Assembly: GCF_021513275.1 (NCBI RefSeq)
Contig: NZ_CP090978.1
Coordinates: forward strand, 124,001-188,000
Direction of reading: 5' to 3'
Source of the DNA: Paenibacillus hexagrammi
GTDB taxonomy: Bacteria; Bacillota; Bacilli; Paenibacillales; NBRC-103111
Length of the DNA: 64,000 bases
Below are positions 53,998 to 62,069 of this stretch, piece after piece. The translations under genes and the position numbers were made by a program. Position 1 is the stretch's first letter. Each line of letters begins with the position of its first letter. The notes under the pieces were generated by a model, which searched no databases, had not been told where the DNA came from, and saw nothing but the letters and a program-made list of their open reading frames with translations.

Positions 53998-55096
53998 GGA
54001 TCAGGAACCAATATATCCTGAGGTCATTGGAGAGAACGTTGCACAGCTCCTGTCGCGATTAGACGAACAAATCTCAGACGCCGATGTGCTGCAGGATCTG
54101 AAGCAATCGCTGAAACAGCTGTCAGATGTGAAGTTTGCTCTTGATGAATCCTCCATTGTGGCTGTTACCGATGCCAAGGGAAAGATCCAGTATGTGAACG
54201 ATAAGTTTTGCGAAATATCGAAGTACCCCCGTGGGGAGCTCCTCGGGCAGGATCACCGGATTATTAATTCTTCCTACCATGATAAAGAATTCATGTCCGA
54301 TTTATGGAGAACGATATCCTCGGGCCGGGTTTGGCGCGGAGAGATCAAGAATAAAGCCAGGAATGGAACCTACTACTGGGTGGATACGACCATTGTTCCT
54401 TTCGTGGATGAACAAGGGAAACCTTATCAGTATTTGGCGATTCGTAACGAAGTGACGCAGCTTAAGCGTGCGGAGGAAGAGCTGAAGCTTTTGATGGCAC
54501 AGGTATTGCAGATTCAGGAGGAAGAACGGAGGAAGTTCTCGCGCGAGCTGCACGATGGTATCGGGCAGAGCTTGTTCTCGCTGCTCATTCAGATGGATCG
54601 GCTGATTGGTGAAAATCCGCAATCCGAATTGGGTGATCTCCGCCAGCATGTCTCCTCGATCATCGAAGAAGTTCGCAGTCTGGCATGGCAAATTCGTCCG
54701 TCCGTTCTGGATGACCTGGGCGTCGTTCCTGCGATTCGCACCTACATTGAAAACTATACGAACCATTACGGTATCGCGGTCAAGCTGGAGAACAGCCTGC
54801 GCAAGCGGTTGGGTGCTGTAGAGGAAACAACGATTTACAGGGTCATACAGGAGGCACTTACGAACATCGCCAAGTATGCGGATGTCTCCGAAGCGGAGGT
54901 TGCCGTACGGGATATGCAGTCGTATATTGAAGTGCAAATCAGAGATCAAGGCAAGGGCTTCGAAAGGTCGGGCAGTGCAAAAGGAGTCGGGCTGCTTAGC
55001 ATGGAAGAGCGGGCCAAGGGCATCGGCGGCAAGCTGGATATTGCTTCAGTGCCGGGCCGGGGAACAACGGTGACTCTAACGATTCCGGCAAAATAG
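53990..55096 (+). CDS. nreB: NreB-like PAS histidine kinase lacking the Fe-S cysteines
   Basis: 368 residues, TTG start inside the nreC end. PAS domain at 50-160 (VTDAKGKIQYVNDKFCEISK; GRVWRGEIKNKARNGTYYWV). HisKA_3 region follows with the phospho-His in SRELHDGIGQSLFSLLIQMD (near 187), then an HATPase with VIQEALTNIAKYADVSEAEV and GKGFE/GVGLLSMEERAKGIGG. Cytoplasmic, no helices. Staphylococcal NreB senses O2 through four PAS cysteines; this protein has one Cys in all. It may sense something else or rely on NreA. Confidence 0.87.
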   Translation: MNKDQEPIYPEVIGENVAQLLSRLDEQISDADVLQDLKQSLKQLSDVKFALDESSIVAVTDAKGKIQYVNDKFCEISKYPRGELLGQDHRIINSSYHDKEFMSDLWRTISSGRVWRGEIKNKARNGTYYWVDTTIVPFVDEQGKPYQYLAIRNEVTQLKRAEEELKLLMAQVLQIQEEERRKFSRELHDGIGQSLFSLLIQMDRLIGENPQSELGDLRQHVSSIIEEVRSLAWQIRPSVLDDLGVVPAIRTYIENYTNHYGIAVKLENSLRKRLGAVEETTIYRVIQEALTNIAKYADVSEAEVAVRDMQSYIEVQIRDQGKGFERSGSAKGVGLLSMEERAKGIGGKLDIASVPGRGTTVTLTIPAK

Positions 55097-55139
55097 AGGG
55101 TGAGCTTCGTTAGCTAACACCGTCCAGATTAGATGTTGG

Positions 55140-55182
55140 AAGGTCTCGTCTCCACAGTAAAGTGGGGAGGAGGCCTTTTCGT
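55140..55182 (+). terminator. Terminator of the nre operon
   Basis: AAGGTCTCGTCTCCAC (55140-55155) and GTGGGGAGGAGGCCTT (55162-55177) pair with few mismatches; TTC follows. Confidence 0.8.
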
Positions 55183-55191
55183 ATTTTTCTT

Positions 55192-55255
55192 TAGGGAAAA
55201 CCCCGCATACTTTGTGATTTTTTTCACTTACAATCCTGCAAGCATCGTCTACAAT
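55192..55255 (+). promoter_or_regulatory. NreC-like and Fnr sites of the formate/nitrite channel
   Basis: TAGGG-AAAA-CCCC at 55192-55204 resembles the NreC motif. TGTGATTTTTTTCACT (55213-55228) is the Fnr box. TACAAT (55250-55255) puts the Fnr box at -41.5. Confidence 0.75.
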
Positions 55256-55324
55256 GGATCCAAAGGCGTACGAGTGTGGCATGCAAGAAGGAGAACGCGC
55301 AGTACGATAAGGGAGGGGACGGCT

Positions 55325-56188
55325 ATGGGATTCATGAAGCAGGAGGAAATATGGGAACATTCCGTAGAAGCGGGTTTGAGAAAGGTTCATCTGCCTATTC
55401 GCAGCCAGCTGGTGTTAGGATTTCTAGGCGGAGCGTATATCTCGCTCGGCTTTCTTCTGTATATACGGGTCAGCGCCGCTGTTCCCCCTGCATGGAGCGA
55501 TTTCGGAGGTGTACTCGGTGCGCTCTTCTTTCCGCTCGGGTTAATTGCCACCTTGCTCGCGGGAGGAGAGCTGCTGACCGGGAATATGATGGCCGTTGCC
55601 GCTGCCTGCTTCTCAGGCCGTCTGGGGCTGCGGCAGCTTATGCTCAATTGGCTGATCATTACGCTTGGTAATTTTGCAGGGGCATTATTCGTTGCTTATA
55701 TGTTTGGACATCAAGCGGGGCTGACCGAGCATGGCATCTATCTCGCCAAGCTGGTCAAGATTGTTCATGCCAAGACGGCGGAGCCATTCCTCCAGGCCTT
55801 AATATCGGGAATCGGCTGCAACTGGCTCGTCGGTCTTGCGGTATGGCTCTGCTATGGCGCTAAAGACGGCGCGGGCAAAATCATTGGCATCTGGTTTCCG
55901 ACGATGGCGTTCGTCGCTATCGGCTTCCAGCACGTAGTCGCCAATATGTTTATCATTCCGGCCGCAATATTTGCCGGGCAAGCGACGTGGCTGGAGTATT
56001 TGAATAACTTCGTTCCTGTATATATAGGCAATGCGCTCGGAGGTGCGCTGTTCGTTGCAGGGTTGTACCGGTTAGCGGATCGGAAGCTGTGGACAGGGGC
56101 ATCACCCAGTTCACTGAAATCCTCCTCCTCCACCAAGTCCGTTTCTCATATTCAATCCGGATCTTCCTCGTCCCATTTGCGGGAGTAA
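55325..56188 (+). CDS. Formate/nitrite transporter family channel (FocA/NirC)
   Basis: 287 residues, six helices. Family motifs: GGAYISLGFLLYIRVSAAVP, GELLTGNMMAVAAACFSGRL (the first omega loop), GIGCNWLVGLAVWLCYGAKD, FQHVVANMFIIPAAIFAGQA with the central pore His. The last 30 residues are Ser-rich and unlike the family. ATG 55325 follows GGGAGGGG. The channel passes formate, nitrite or other small anions. Being beside nre genes and NirBD partners points to nitrite; pflB in the same regulon keeps formate possible. Confidence 0.9.
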   Translation: MGFMKQEEIWEHSVEAGLRKVHLPIRSQLVLGFLGGAYISLGFLLYIRVSAAVPPAWSDFGGVLGALFFPLGLIATLLAGGELLTGNMMAVAAACFSGRLGLRQLMLNWLIITLGNFAGALFVAYMFGHQAGLTEHGIYLAKLVKIVHAKTAEPFLQALISGIGCNWLVGLAVWLCYGAKDGAGKIIGIWFPTMAFVAIGFQHVVANMFIIPAAIFAGQATWLEYLNNFVPVYIGNALGGALFVAGLYRLADRKLWTGASPSSLKSSSSTKSVSHIQSGSSSSHLRE

Positions 56189-56265
56189 GCCTTTTTGGTT
56201 GCCCAGAAGGTCAGCCCCAATACGATAATAAGAACGATGACAGCTATGATGATGGTACCTACCAT
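56152..56265 (-). CDS. Small single-span membrane protein (YtzI-like)
   Basis: 37 residues: MVGTIIIAVIVLIIVLGLTF then WATKKAYSRKWDEEDPD. AGGAG lies about 10 bases before ATG 56265. One helix followed by a charged tail resembles B. subtilis YtzI. It overlaps the 3' end of the channel gene on the opposite strand. The hydrophobic block and good ribosome site make it a plausible gene. Confidence 0.6.
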   Translation of the reverse strand: MVGTIIIAVIVLIIVLGLTFWATKKAYSRKWDEEDPD

Positions 56266-56502
56266 TGTTGCAGCACTCCTTTCTTCTAGATTCCTTGTTG
56301 AATCACCATTCTATTACTATAACGGAATAGGATGAACAATTCCAAAGCTTTTGTTGGAGAGGGAACTGAGCTAGCCGTACCAAGCTTGCTCTCCTTATAT
56401 CTTTATACGCAGAGCAGCGTCATGAGCAACCGACGAACGATCGACGACCGACCTACACACGACCGACGCACGTTCGTTGCACGAATAACCACCTCCGCTC
56501 AG
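56266..56502. other. Intergenic stretch with degenerate CGACCGAC repeats
   Basis: No gene recognised. Around 56427-56475 the sequence repeats near-copies of CGACCGAC/ACGAACG in tandem, directly before the Fnr box at 56503. Short open frames here have no ribosome sites. Confidence 0.45.
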
Positions 56503-56545
56503 TGTGATAAATCTCACGGCTGATGTCTGCGTTTGCTAGTACATT
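56503..56545 (+). promoter_or_regulatory. Fnr box and -10 element of a small RNA or leader
   Basis: TGTGATAAATCTCACG (56503-56518) and TACATT (56540-56545) give a start near 56552, with the box at -41.5. Confidence 0.78.
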
Positions 56546-56551
56546 GAGAGA

Positions 56552-56623
56552 GAAGGGAGATTACATCTCCAATTGCTGTTAGGCGATAACAACCTGTCAG
56601 AGGCAGCCGATATCGCTTTTTTT
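56552..56623 (+). ncRNA. Candidate Fnr-activated small RNA or attenuated leader
   Basis: From the predicted start, a first hairpin GGAGA/TCTCC (56556-56570) and a second stem GCGATA/TATCGC (56583-56588/56611-56616) are followed by seven T (56617-56623), an intrinsic terminator. The transcript would be about 72 nt. The next gene starts 85 bases later, so the hairpin could also be an attenuator for it. Confidence 0.5.
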
Positions 56624-56708
56624 CAAAACTAGTGAGCCTTCATTGCCTCGTTATCGACAGTCACCAGCTTTGCAACACTTTAAATGAAATTGTTGAGGAG
56701 GAGCAAGC

Positions 56709-56930
56709 ATGATTACATGTGAATGCTGCAAACGGACGGCAGGTCAGGGGGCTTTCGGGTCCAATTGGCTTTGTGAGGATTGTAGAGTCGGTGTGGTGCG
56801 TAAGAAAATAGGGAATCTTTCATCTGGCGGACATACTGCTGCAGGTAATTCTCCGCATGGGGTCCAGCCTGACAGGGAGCAAGGCACCCAGCTTAAGAAT
56901 GGTAATGGCCTCGGTATGGACAGACAGTAG
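56709..56930 (+). CDS. Small zinc-ribbon-like protein, downstream of an Fnr promoter
   Basis: 73 residues: ITCECCKRTAGQGAFGSNWL then CEDCRVGVVRKK. Two CxxC pairs (Cys4-Cys7-like and CEDC) make a compact zinc ribbon. The second half (SSGGHTAAGNSPHGVQPDRE) is low-complexity and may not be native; a frame slip near 56830 cannot be excluded. GAGGAGGAG precedes the ATG. Function unknown. Confidence 0.55.
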   Translation: MITCECCKRTAGQGAFGSNWLCEDCRVGVVRKKIGNLSSGGHTAAGNSPHGVQPDREQGTQLKNGNGLGMDRQ

Positions 56931-57129
56931 TCCTAATATGCGGCAAATGGAGCTGATGCGTGAAAGCAATTTGCCCAATGGCAAATACAGTTGATGGATA
57001 AGAGCATTGAGCGTAGAACCTCGAGCGGTTAAGAGAAGTAAATAAACCAAGGGGGCAGGGGAAGCTTGAATTCTGCATGCAGGGCGAGTAAGATGCGTAG
57101 TAAGAATGCAACAAGGACGTGAATACTCG

Positions 57130-58353
57130 ATGCTGCAAGCGAACCAGTCAACCCTCAAGCAACCCTCCTTTACAAAATATTGGGTTTCGCGAACGCTCTC
57201 TTCCACCTCATTCCAAATGCTCTCCGTCGCCATCGGATGGCAAATGTATCAGATCACCCATGATGCTTTCAGTCTGGGTCTTGTCGGTCTGGCGCAGTTC
57301 GTGCCGATGGTCCTGCTGACGCTGATCGTCGGTCAGGTCGCAGACCGCTATGACCGGCGTATGATCGTCTTTCTCTGCCAAATCATCGAAGGCATGGTCG
57401 CAGCTCTTCTGCTAATCGGCACGATCGCCGATTGGCTCGGGCGAGAGGAAATATTGGCGGCGGCTGCCATCATAGGAGCCTGCCGGGCTTTTGAAGGTCC
57501 GTCTTCATCGGCGCTGCTGCCCATGCTGGTTCCGAAGGAGCTGCTGCCCAAAGCAATAGCTTGGACCACTTCGGCAGGTCAAACTTCACAAATACTTGGC
57601 CCGACGCTCGGCGGCTTATTGTTCTCGGTTGGGCCTGTCTATGTCTACATAACGGCTGCACTGGCGCTCTTGACGGCAGGCGGCTTGAGCTTCTTCATCC
57701 GTGTCCGAACAGAGCTCACCGTGAAAAAGCCCGAGCCGGTTACTATTCAGTCCCTGTTCTCGGGACTTGTTTTTGTGCGTAAGCATCCCGTGATCCTGGG
57801 GACGATTTCGCTTGACTTATTCGCGGTACTGCTAGGAGGAGCAACAGCGCTGCTGCCCATCTTCGCTCAGGACATCCTGCACACAGGCCCTTGGGGGCTG
57901 GGTGTGATGCGCACGGCGCCGGCGGTCGGAGCCCTGATGATGTCGATGATCCTCGCGTACTTCCCGCTCAAACGGGCGTACGGACCGACCTTGTTCGGAG
58001 CGCTGGCTGTCTTCGGTCTTGCTACCATGCTCTTTGCCGTCTCGAAGCAAATCTGGCTATCCTTGATCGCCCTTCTCCTCATCGGCGCTTCGGACGTAAT
58101 CAGCGTCGTCATCCGCTCGTCTCTAGTACAATTGCAAACGCCGGATGAAATGAGAGGCAGAGTGAATGCCGTAAACTCCCTGTTTATCGGCACCTCCAAT
58201 CAGCTCGGCGAGTTTGAGTCCGGGACGCTGGCCGGCTGGGTCGGAGCCGCGAATGCCGCCTTCATAGGCGGCATTGGGACCATTGTTGTAGCTGGACTAT
58301 GGATGGTGCTGTTCCCGTCGCTGCGGCGCTTGAAGTCGCTGTCGGAGAGCTAA
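57130..58353 (+). CDS. MFS exporter (MFS_3/EntS-like)
   Basis: About 407 residues, 12 helices. SFTKYWVSRTLSSTSFQMLS is the usual N-terminus of this branch. GQVADRYDRRMIVFLCQIIE is motif A, IIGACRAFEGPSSSALLPML and VIRSSLVQLQTPDEMRGRVN are strong family markers. It exports a small molecule or siderophore-like substrate. ATG 57130 has AAGGA 12 bases upstream; ATG 57106 has none. Convergent with the peptide operon; a terminator lies between. Confidence 0.88.
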   Translation: MLQANQSTLKQPSFTKYWVSRTLSSTSFQMLSVAIGWQMYQITHDAFSLGLVGLAQFVPMVLLTLIVGQVADRYDRRMIVFLCQIIEGMVAALLLIGTIADWLGREEILAAAAIIGACRAFEGPSSSALLPMLVPKELLPKAIAWTTSAGQTSQILGPTLGGLLFSVGPVYVYITAALALLTAGGLSFFIRVRTELTVKKPEPVTIQSLFSGLVFVRKHPVILGTISLDLFAVLLGGATALLPIFAQDILHTGPWGLGVMRTAPAVGALMMSMILAYFPLKRAYGPTLFGALAVFGLATMLFAVSKQIWLSLIALLLIGASDVISVVIRSSLVQLQTPDEMRGRVNAVNSLFIGTSNQLGEFESGTLAGWVGAANAAFIGGIGTIVVAGLWMVLFPSLRRLKSLSES

Positions 58354-58383
58354 GCTGTCAATAGGCGTCAGCCGAAAACAAAA

Positions 58384-58418
58384 CAAGCCGACACCGGTTA
58401 CATACCGGCGCCAGCTTG
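58384..58418 (-). terminator. Terminator of the ABC-GNAT-peptide operon
   Basis: CAAGC...GCTTG outer and CCGG/CCGG inner arms around TTACATA. On the minus strand TTTTGTTTTC follows. It may also work weakly for the plus-strand MFS gene. Confidence 0.75.
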
Positions 58419-58478
58419 CAGCATGGTGCTATTTCCGTTGCCCAGTGCGGACATGTGCATGTTCCCATTCCGTAACAT
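58398..58478 (-). CDS. Possible 26-aa peptide at the end of the operon
   Basis: A Met/Asn/Gly-rich reading, MLRNGNMHMSALGNGNSTML then QAGAGM, begins 15 bases after the GNAT-like gene stop and ends inside the terminator loop. The ribosome site is weak (GATGAAG). It may be chance. Confidence 0.25.
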   Translation of the reverse strand: MLRNGNMHMSALGNGNSTMLQAGAGM

Positions 58479-58492
58479 ATGAGCAGCTTCAT

Positions 58493-59024
58493 CTATTTCT
58501 TATAACGACGATCCCAGCGCCGGCAGTAAGTCTCCAATGCGTGAAAAGGTACTGTATACAGCGCCAAGTCATTGACAACAGATTTCGTACCGCCTTGCAA
58601 TACGCTTAACTTGGAGAACAACCGTTCCGATTCTTTCTCAGCGGAAGCTGAGGCCCAGAACTGAATCCGCTCCACGTCCGGGTTGCCTTCCTTGATCATC
58701 TCAACTAAGGCCAGCAGCCCTTGCACGAACAGTGACGTGTGTCTGAATTCTTCTTGTATAAAAGCAACCTCTACCTGGCAGACTTCACGGTCCTCATATT
58801 CATTCGCACCCGTTCCATAAACAAAACCTGCCGCACCGACGATCTCGTAAGGCTCTTCGCTAAAAATAAGCATAGCCTTTCCAAAGACCAACGGACTGCT
58901 GACAAAGCTGAGCTTCACAGCAAACGAATACGGCAGGTTTAGTTCATGGTCATGCTCCAGCAGGTATTTCACGTATTGCAAAAAAATCCATTTCAAACAC
59001 ACAGGGACGAAATTCAAACGACAT
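58493..59024 (-). CDS. GNAT-like protein B, likely frameshifted near its start
   Basis: About 176 residues. GNAT-like core IVGAAGFVYGTGANEYEDRE, VAFIQEEFRHTSLFVQGLLA, VERIQFWASASAEKESERLF, clearly homologous to the protein at 59183. ATG 59024 overlaps the peptide stop (TAATG), and the T-run complementary to 58980-58986, shortened by one, would join MSFEFRPCVFEMDF to LQYVKYLLEHDHELNL. As read, the main frame begins at TTG 59017. Translational coupling to the peptide suggests they act together. The catalytic R/QxxGxG loop is degenerate. Confidence 0.72.
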
Positions 59025-59125
59025 TACTTAGGTTGAACCCTTAAAACGTCATTGACGATGACCAGCTTACCGAAACCACTGCCTTTTTTGATATCTTTGT
59101 TACCAAATCCGATTGGTGGAAACAT
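59024..59125 (-). CDS. 33-aa peptide between two GNAT-like genes
   Basis: Starts MFPPIGFGNKDIKKGSGFGK and ends LVIVNDVLRVQPK. GGAGGAG lies 6 bases before the ATG, one of the best ribosome sites around. GFGNKD and GFGKLV form an internal near-repeat; net basic, no Cys. Its stop overlaps the next start (TAATG). Flanked by two homologous GNAT-like proteins and preceded by an ABC exporter, it is a good candidate for a modified and exported peptide. No family recognised. Confidence 0.6.
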   Translation of the reverse strand: MFPPIGFGNKDIKKGSGFGKLVIVNDVLRVQPK

Positions 59126-59182
59126 TCCATTCTCCTCCTTTTTTTGAGATTCCATCATAGATCTTACTACCTATAGTATACC

Positions 59183-59692
59183 TCAACGATATTTCCTAAG
59201 GAACCCCTGTATTTGGTGAATTTTCACACAAAATACCGTTTCTTGTCCGACATAACCGTCTCTAGTATGACTAACTTCGGCAAATTTTGCATAGAGTCTA
59301 CAGGTGTAGGTGTTTTCTGTTAATGCGGCAAGCTGCAGGTCCTCGACTTCCGGATGATGTTCTGCGATATGATCGACCAGATAGATGAGTCCTTTTACGA
59401 AGAGGCGGGTTCCTTGATGGGCCTTGTCGGAGAGAGCCATGTCCATAAAAGCAACATGCTTGTCCTTGTACTCCTGTTCGGGAGTCCCGTGGTAATACGC
59501 ACACACGCCGATGACTTGATTGCTGTCGTCTGAACTGTAGATCAAATAACCTTGGGTGATATATAAATAAAGCAAAGTTACCGCATCTATGGTGCTGATA
59601 GAGGGATGCAGACCAAATTTGTTCGTCAGAAAAAATAAGCTGACCTTGGCGAATTCCTCATCACTTTCGCATTGTTTCACATAAATGGGCAT
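59183..59692 (-). CDS. GNAT-like protein A
   Basis: 169 residues. Core NQVIGVCAYYHGTPEQEYKD, MALSDKAHQGTRLFVKGLIY, LVDHIAEHHPEVEDLQLAAL, TENTYTCRLYAKF. HQGTRLF is a weak acetyl-CoA loop. Homologous to protein B downstream (shared IxG.., EY.D, LFV.GL, LV..I). ATG 59692 is 9 bases after GGGGGAG. It begins 31 bases after the repaired end of the ABC gene. Probably modifies the small peptide or a shared substrate; inference from position. Confidence 0.72.
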   Translation of the reverse strand: MPIYVKQCESDEEFAKVSLFFLTNKFGLHPSISTIDAVTLLYLYITQGYLIYSSDDSNQVIGVCAYYHGTPEQEYKDKHVAFMDMALSDKAHQGTRLFVKGLIYLVDHIAEHHPEVEDLQLAALTENTYTCRLYAKFAEVSHTRDGYVGQETVFCVKIHQIQGFLRKYR

Positions 59693-59723
59693 ACCCGTCA
59701 TCTCCCCCGATCTTCATACAGCC

Positions 59724-61870
59724 TCATAAACGCTTTTGCAGCGTGTCTTCCAATACTTTCAACATCTGCGGATGGTCGGCCATTAATTGATGAAAAGAAT
59801 CCCGCCTCATCGATAGCAGAACGGAAGGAACCAAGGCTCTAACCGTCGCAGTTCGCGGAATGTTCCTTAGAGTGCAATCTCGCCAAAATGGTCACCGTCC
59901 TGCAGAACCGCCACCCTTCTCTCACCTTGATCCGGAATATGCTTCACGATCTCAAACTTGCCGCGTACGATGATGTAGAAGGTATTCCCTTCTTCCCCTT
60001 CACGTACGACGGCTTCGTTTTCTTTGCAAACCTCCGTGGTAAACAGCGCAGCAATCCCTTGAAGAACGGATAGTTCGATACCCTTGAAGAAGGGCAGCTT
60101 GGCAAGCCGCTCCACATCTACCGTTGCATGAAGCCCGTCCTGGGATAGGTGAAAGCCATGCTGTTTCTCCCAAAGGGAAGTATACAGACCATTCTGCTGC
60201 AAAAGCTCCGCATGAGTACCCGATTCTGCAATTCGGCCCTCTTTAAACACATGAATCCGATCCGCTTGAACGACGGATGCTAGCCGGTGGGTGACGGAAA
60301 TGATCGTTTGTTCCCCGCGAATTCGCTGAATCAATTCATTGATCTCGGCTTCAGTAGCAGGGTCCAGTGCCGATGTCACCTCATCAAGCAGCAGCAGCTT
60401 GGGATTCCTCAATAGAGCACGGGCGATCGCTATGCGCTGCCGTTCTCCGCCAGACAGAGAGCCTCCCTCATGGTGAACCCAAGTATCATAGCCCGCAGGC
60501 CAGCTCATAATGGTTTCATGAATGTTCGCCTGCTTGGCTGCTTCAACCATATCGGCTTCTGTAGCTTCGGTTCCATCTAGCAGCAGATTGTCCCGAACCG
60601 TCGTATTGAATAAGAAGGTCTCCTGTGTCACCAGCACCGCTAGCTTTCTGAAGGATGACTCGCTAACCGTGCGCAGATCATAATCATTGATCTCTACCGT
60701 GCCTAACCCCGGGTCATAAAAACGCGATAGCAGCTGAAGCGCTGTGCTTTTGCCTGAACCGCTTGGACCGACAAAGGCTACATAGCTCCCAGCCGAAATG
60801 TGCAGGCTAACGTCACGCAACTGATCGGATTCCTCGGTGTAGCCGAAGGTAACCTGATTCATTCCGATGGAGGTTAGAGCAGGCGGTAGTTCTACTGGGG
60901 TAGACGCTTCTGAAACACTCGGCTGCTGCTCCAATATTTCTCCTACACGCTGAAAACTAATGCCTGATTCTATGAGATTGGGAATGAGGAAAGATAGATT
61001 AGAGCCAGCTTGCCCAACACTCATAAAAAGGGTGAAAAAGGCCATAAACCCGCCCACGGTCATCTGATCATGAAATATGAGATAGCCACCGAAGCCGATC
61101 ATCATCCCGTTTAAAATAAGCAGCGCTGTAAGAGGAAGCCGTTCCATGAAAGAGTTCGTCATATGCAGCTTAAAGCCAAAGCTAAACAAATCCTGAATTT
61201 GCTGGCGTGCCCGCTCTTGGAATCTTTTTTGCTGATGCAGGCCTTTAATGGTTCTATGTCCTTTGACCATCTCGTCAATCGTATTGGAGAAGCGTTCCTG
61301 GGCTTCTTTAAAATTCATATTGGCTCTCTCCGCACGTGTCTGCAGCAGCCTTGGTCCGACAAACATCAAGGTGGAACAGACAAGCATGGCCAAGGTCAGC
61401 TTCCACTGGATAGTTAGCAACATGATAAGTCCAAGCAGAACACTAAGGGATTCTTTTAAAAAGTAGGGAGAGGAGACCCGAACGACTCGTTCCATGGAAG
61501 CCATATCACTTGAAAACCGGGTGACCAAATCGCCTACTTTATAGCGCTGGTAAAACGGGAGCGACTGCTTTTGCAGGTGGAGAAACAGGTCGAGCCGAAG
61601 CTTGCGAATGACCCCGCCGCTTAGCTTGCCAAGCGAATAATCCCCAACGGCGCCGGCACAAATATTCAGTAATCCTCCAACAAGCAGAACACCTAAAATG
61701 ATCATAAACACTTGAAAGTTCTTGGGCGTAAATGCCTCATCCACCAAATATTTGAGGCTTAACGGAGCAGCCACTGAATAAGCGACCTCAATCAGAATAC
61801 TAATGATAAACAGACTGAACAGCAGCTTGTATTGGGTAAAATGGCGCAGCATCATCTTTACAAAATTCAT
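59724..61870 (-). CDS. ABC exporter with a C-terminal cyclic-nucleotide-binding-like domain, one frameshift
   Basis: About 715 residues when repaired. Residues 1-310 form a six-helix exporter domain (KLLFSLFIISILIEVAYSVA; LPFYQRYKVGDLVTRFSSDM). The ATPase has Walker A VAFVGPSGSGKSTALQLL, signature GGSLSGGERQRIAIARALL, Walker B KLLLLDEVTSALDP and the H-loop SVTHRLA. After 585 comes a Crp-like domain (NTFYIIVRGKFEIVKHI; DGDHFGEIAL). The frame stops there at 59867, but one missing base restores RNIPRTATVRALVPSVLLSM and a normal domain end at 59724. No C39 peptidase. First gene of the peptide operon. Confidence 0.88.
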
Positions 61871-61975
61871 CGTCATCTCCGCCTTCCATTATCCCTAGAT
61901 TACCTTAGATTCTTAGGGCTGTAAACGATTCAGACCCTAGCACTCTAGATTATAGAAGCCGTACTGAAAATGAAA

Positions 61976-62018
61976 ACGGACATCGCTCCGAATCGTTGCA
62001 TATCCGGCCGATGCCCGT
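61976..62018 (-). terminator. Terminator of the propeptide-like gene
   Basis: ACGGACATCG (61976-61985) pairs with CGATGCCCGT (62009-62018) with one mismatch. On the minus strand TTTTCATTTTC follows. Confidence 0.7.
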
Positions 62019-62069
62019 AGGTGGAAGCGGTTAAAAGATTGTCAAGCCTATCATTAGAAGAGGAGACGA

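Noticed and set aside
56332-56523. 63-codon plus frame through the CGACCGAC repeats
   Set aside because: Repeat-derived composition and no ribosome site.
59212-59228. TGGTGAATTTTCACACA as an Fnr box
   Set aside because: It lies inside the GNAT-like A coding sequence, with poor arm symmetry and no promoter nearby.
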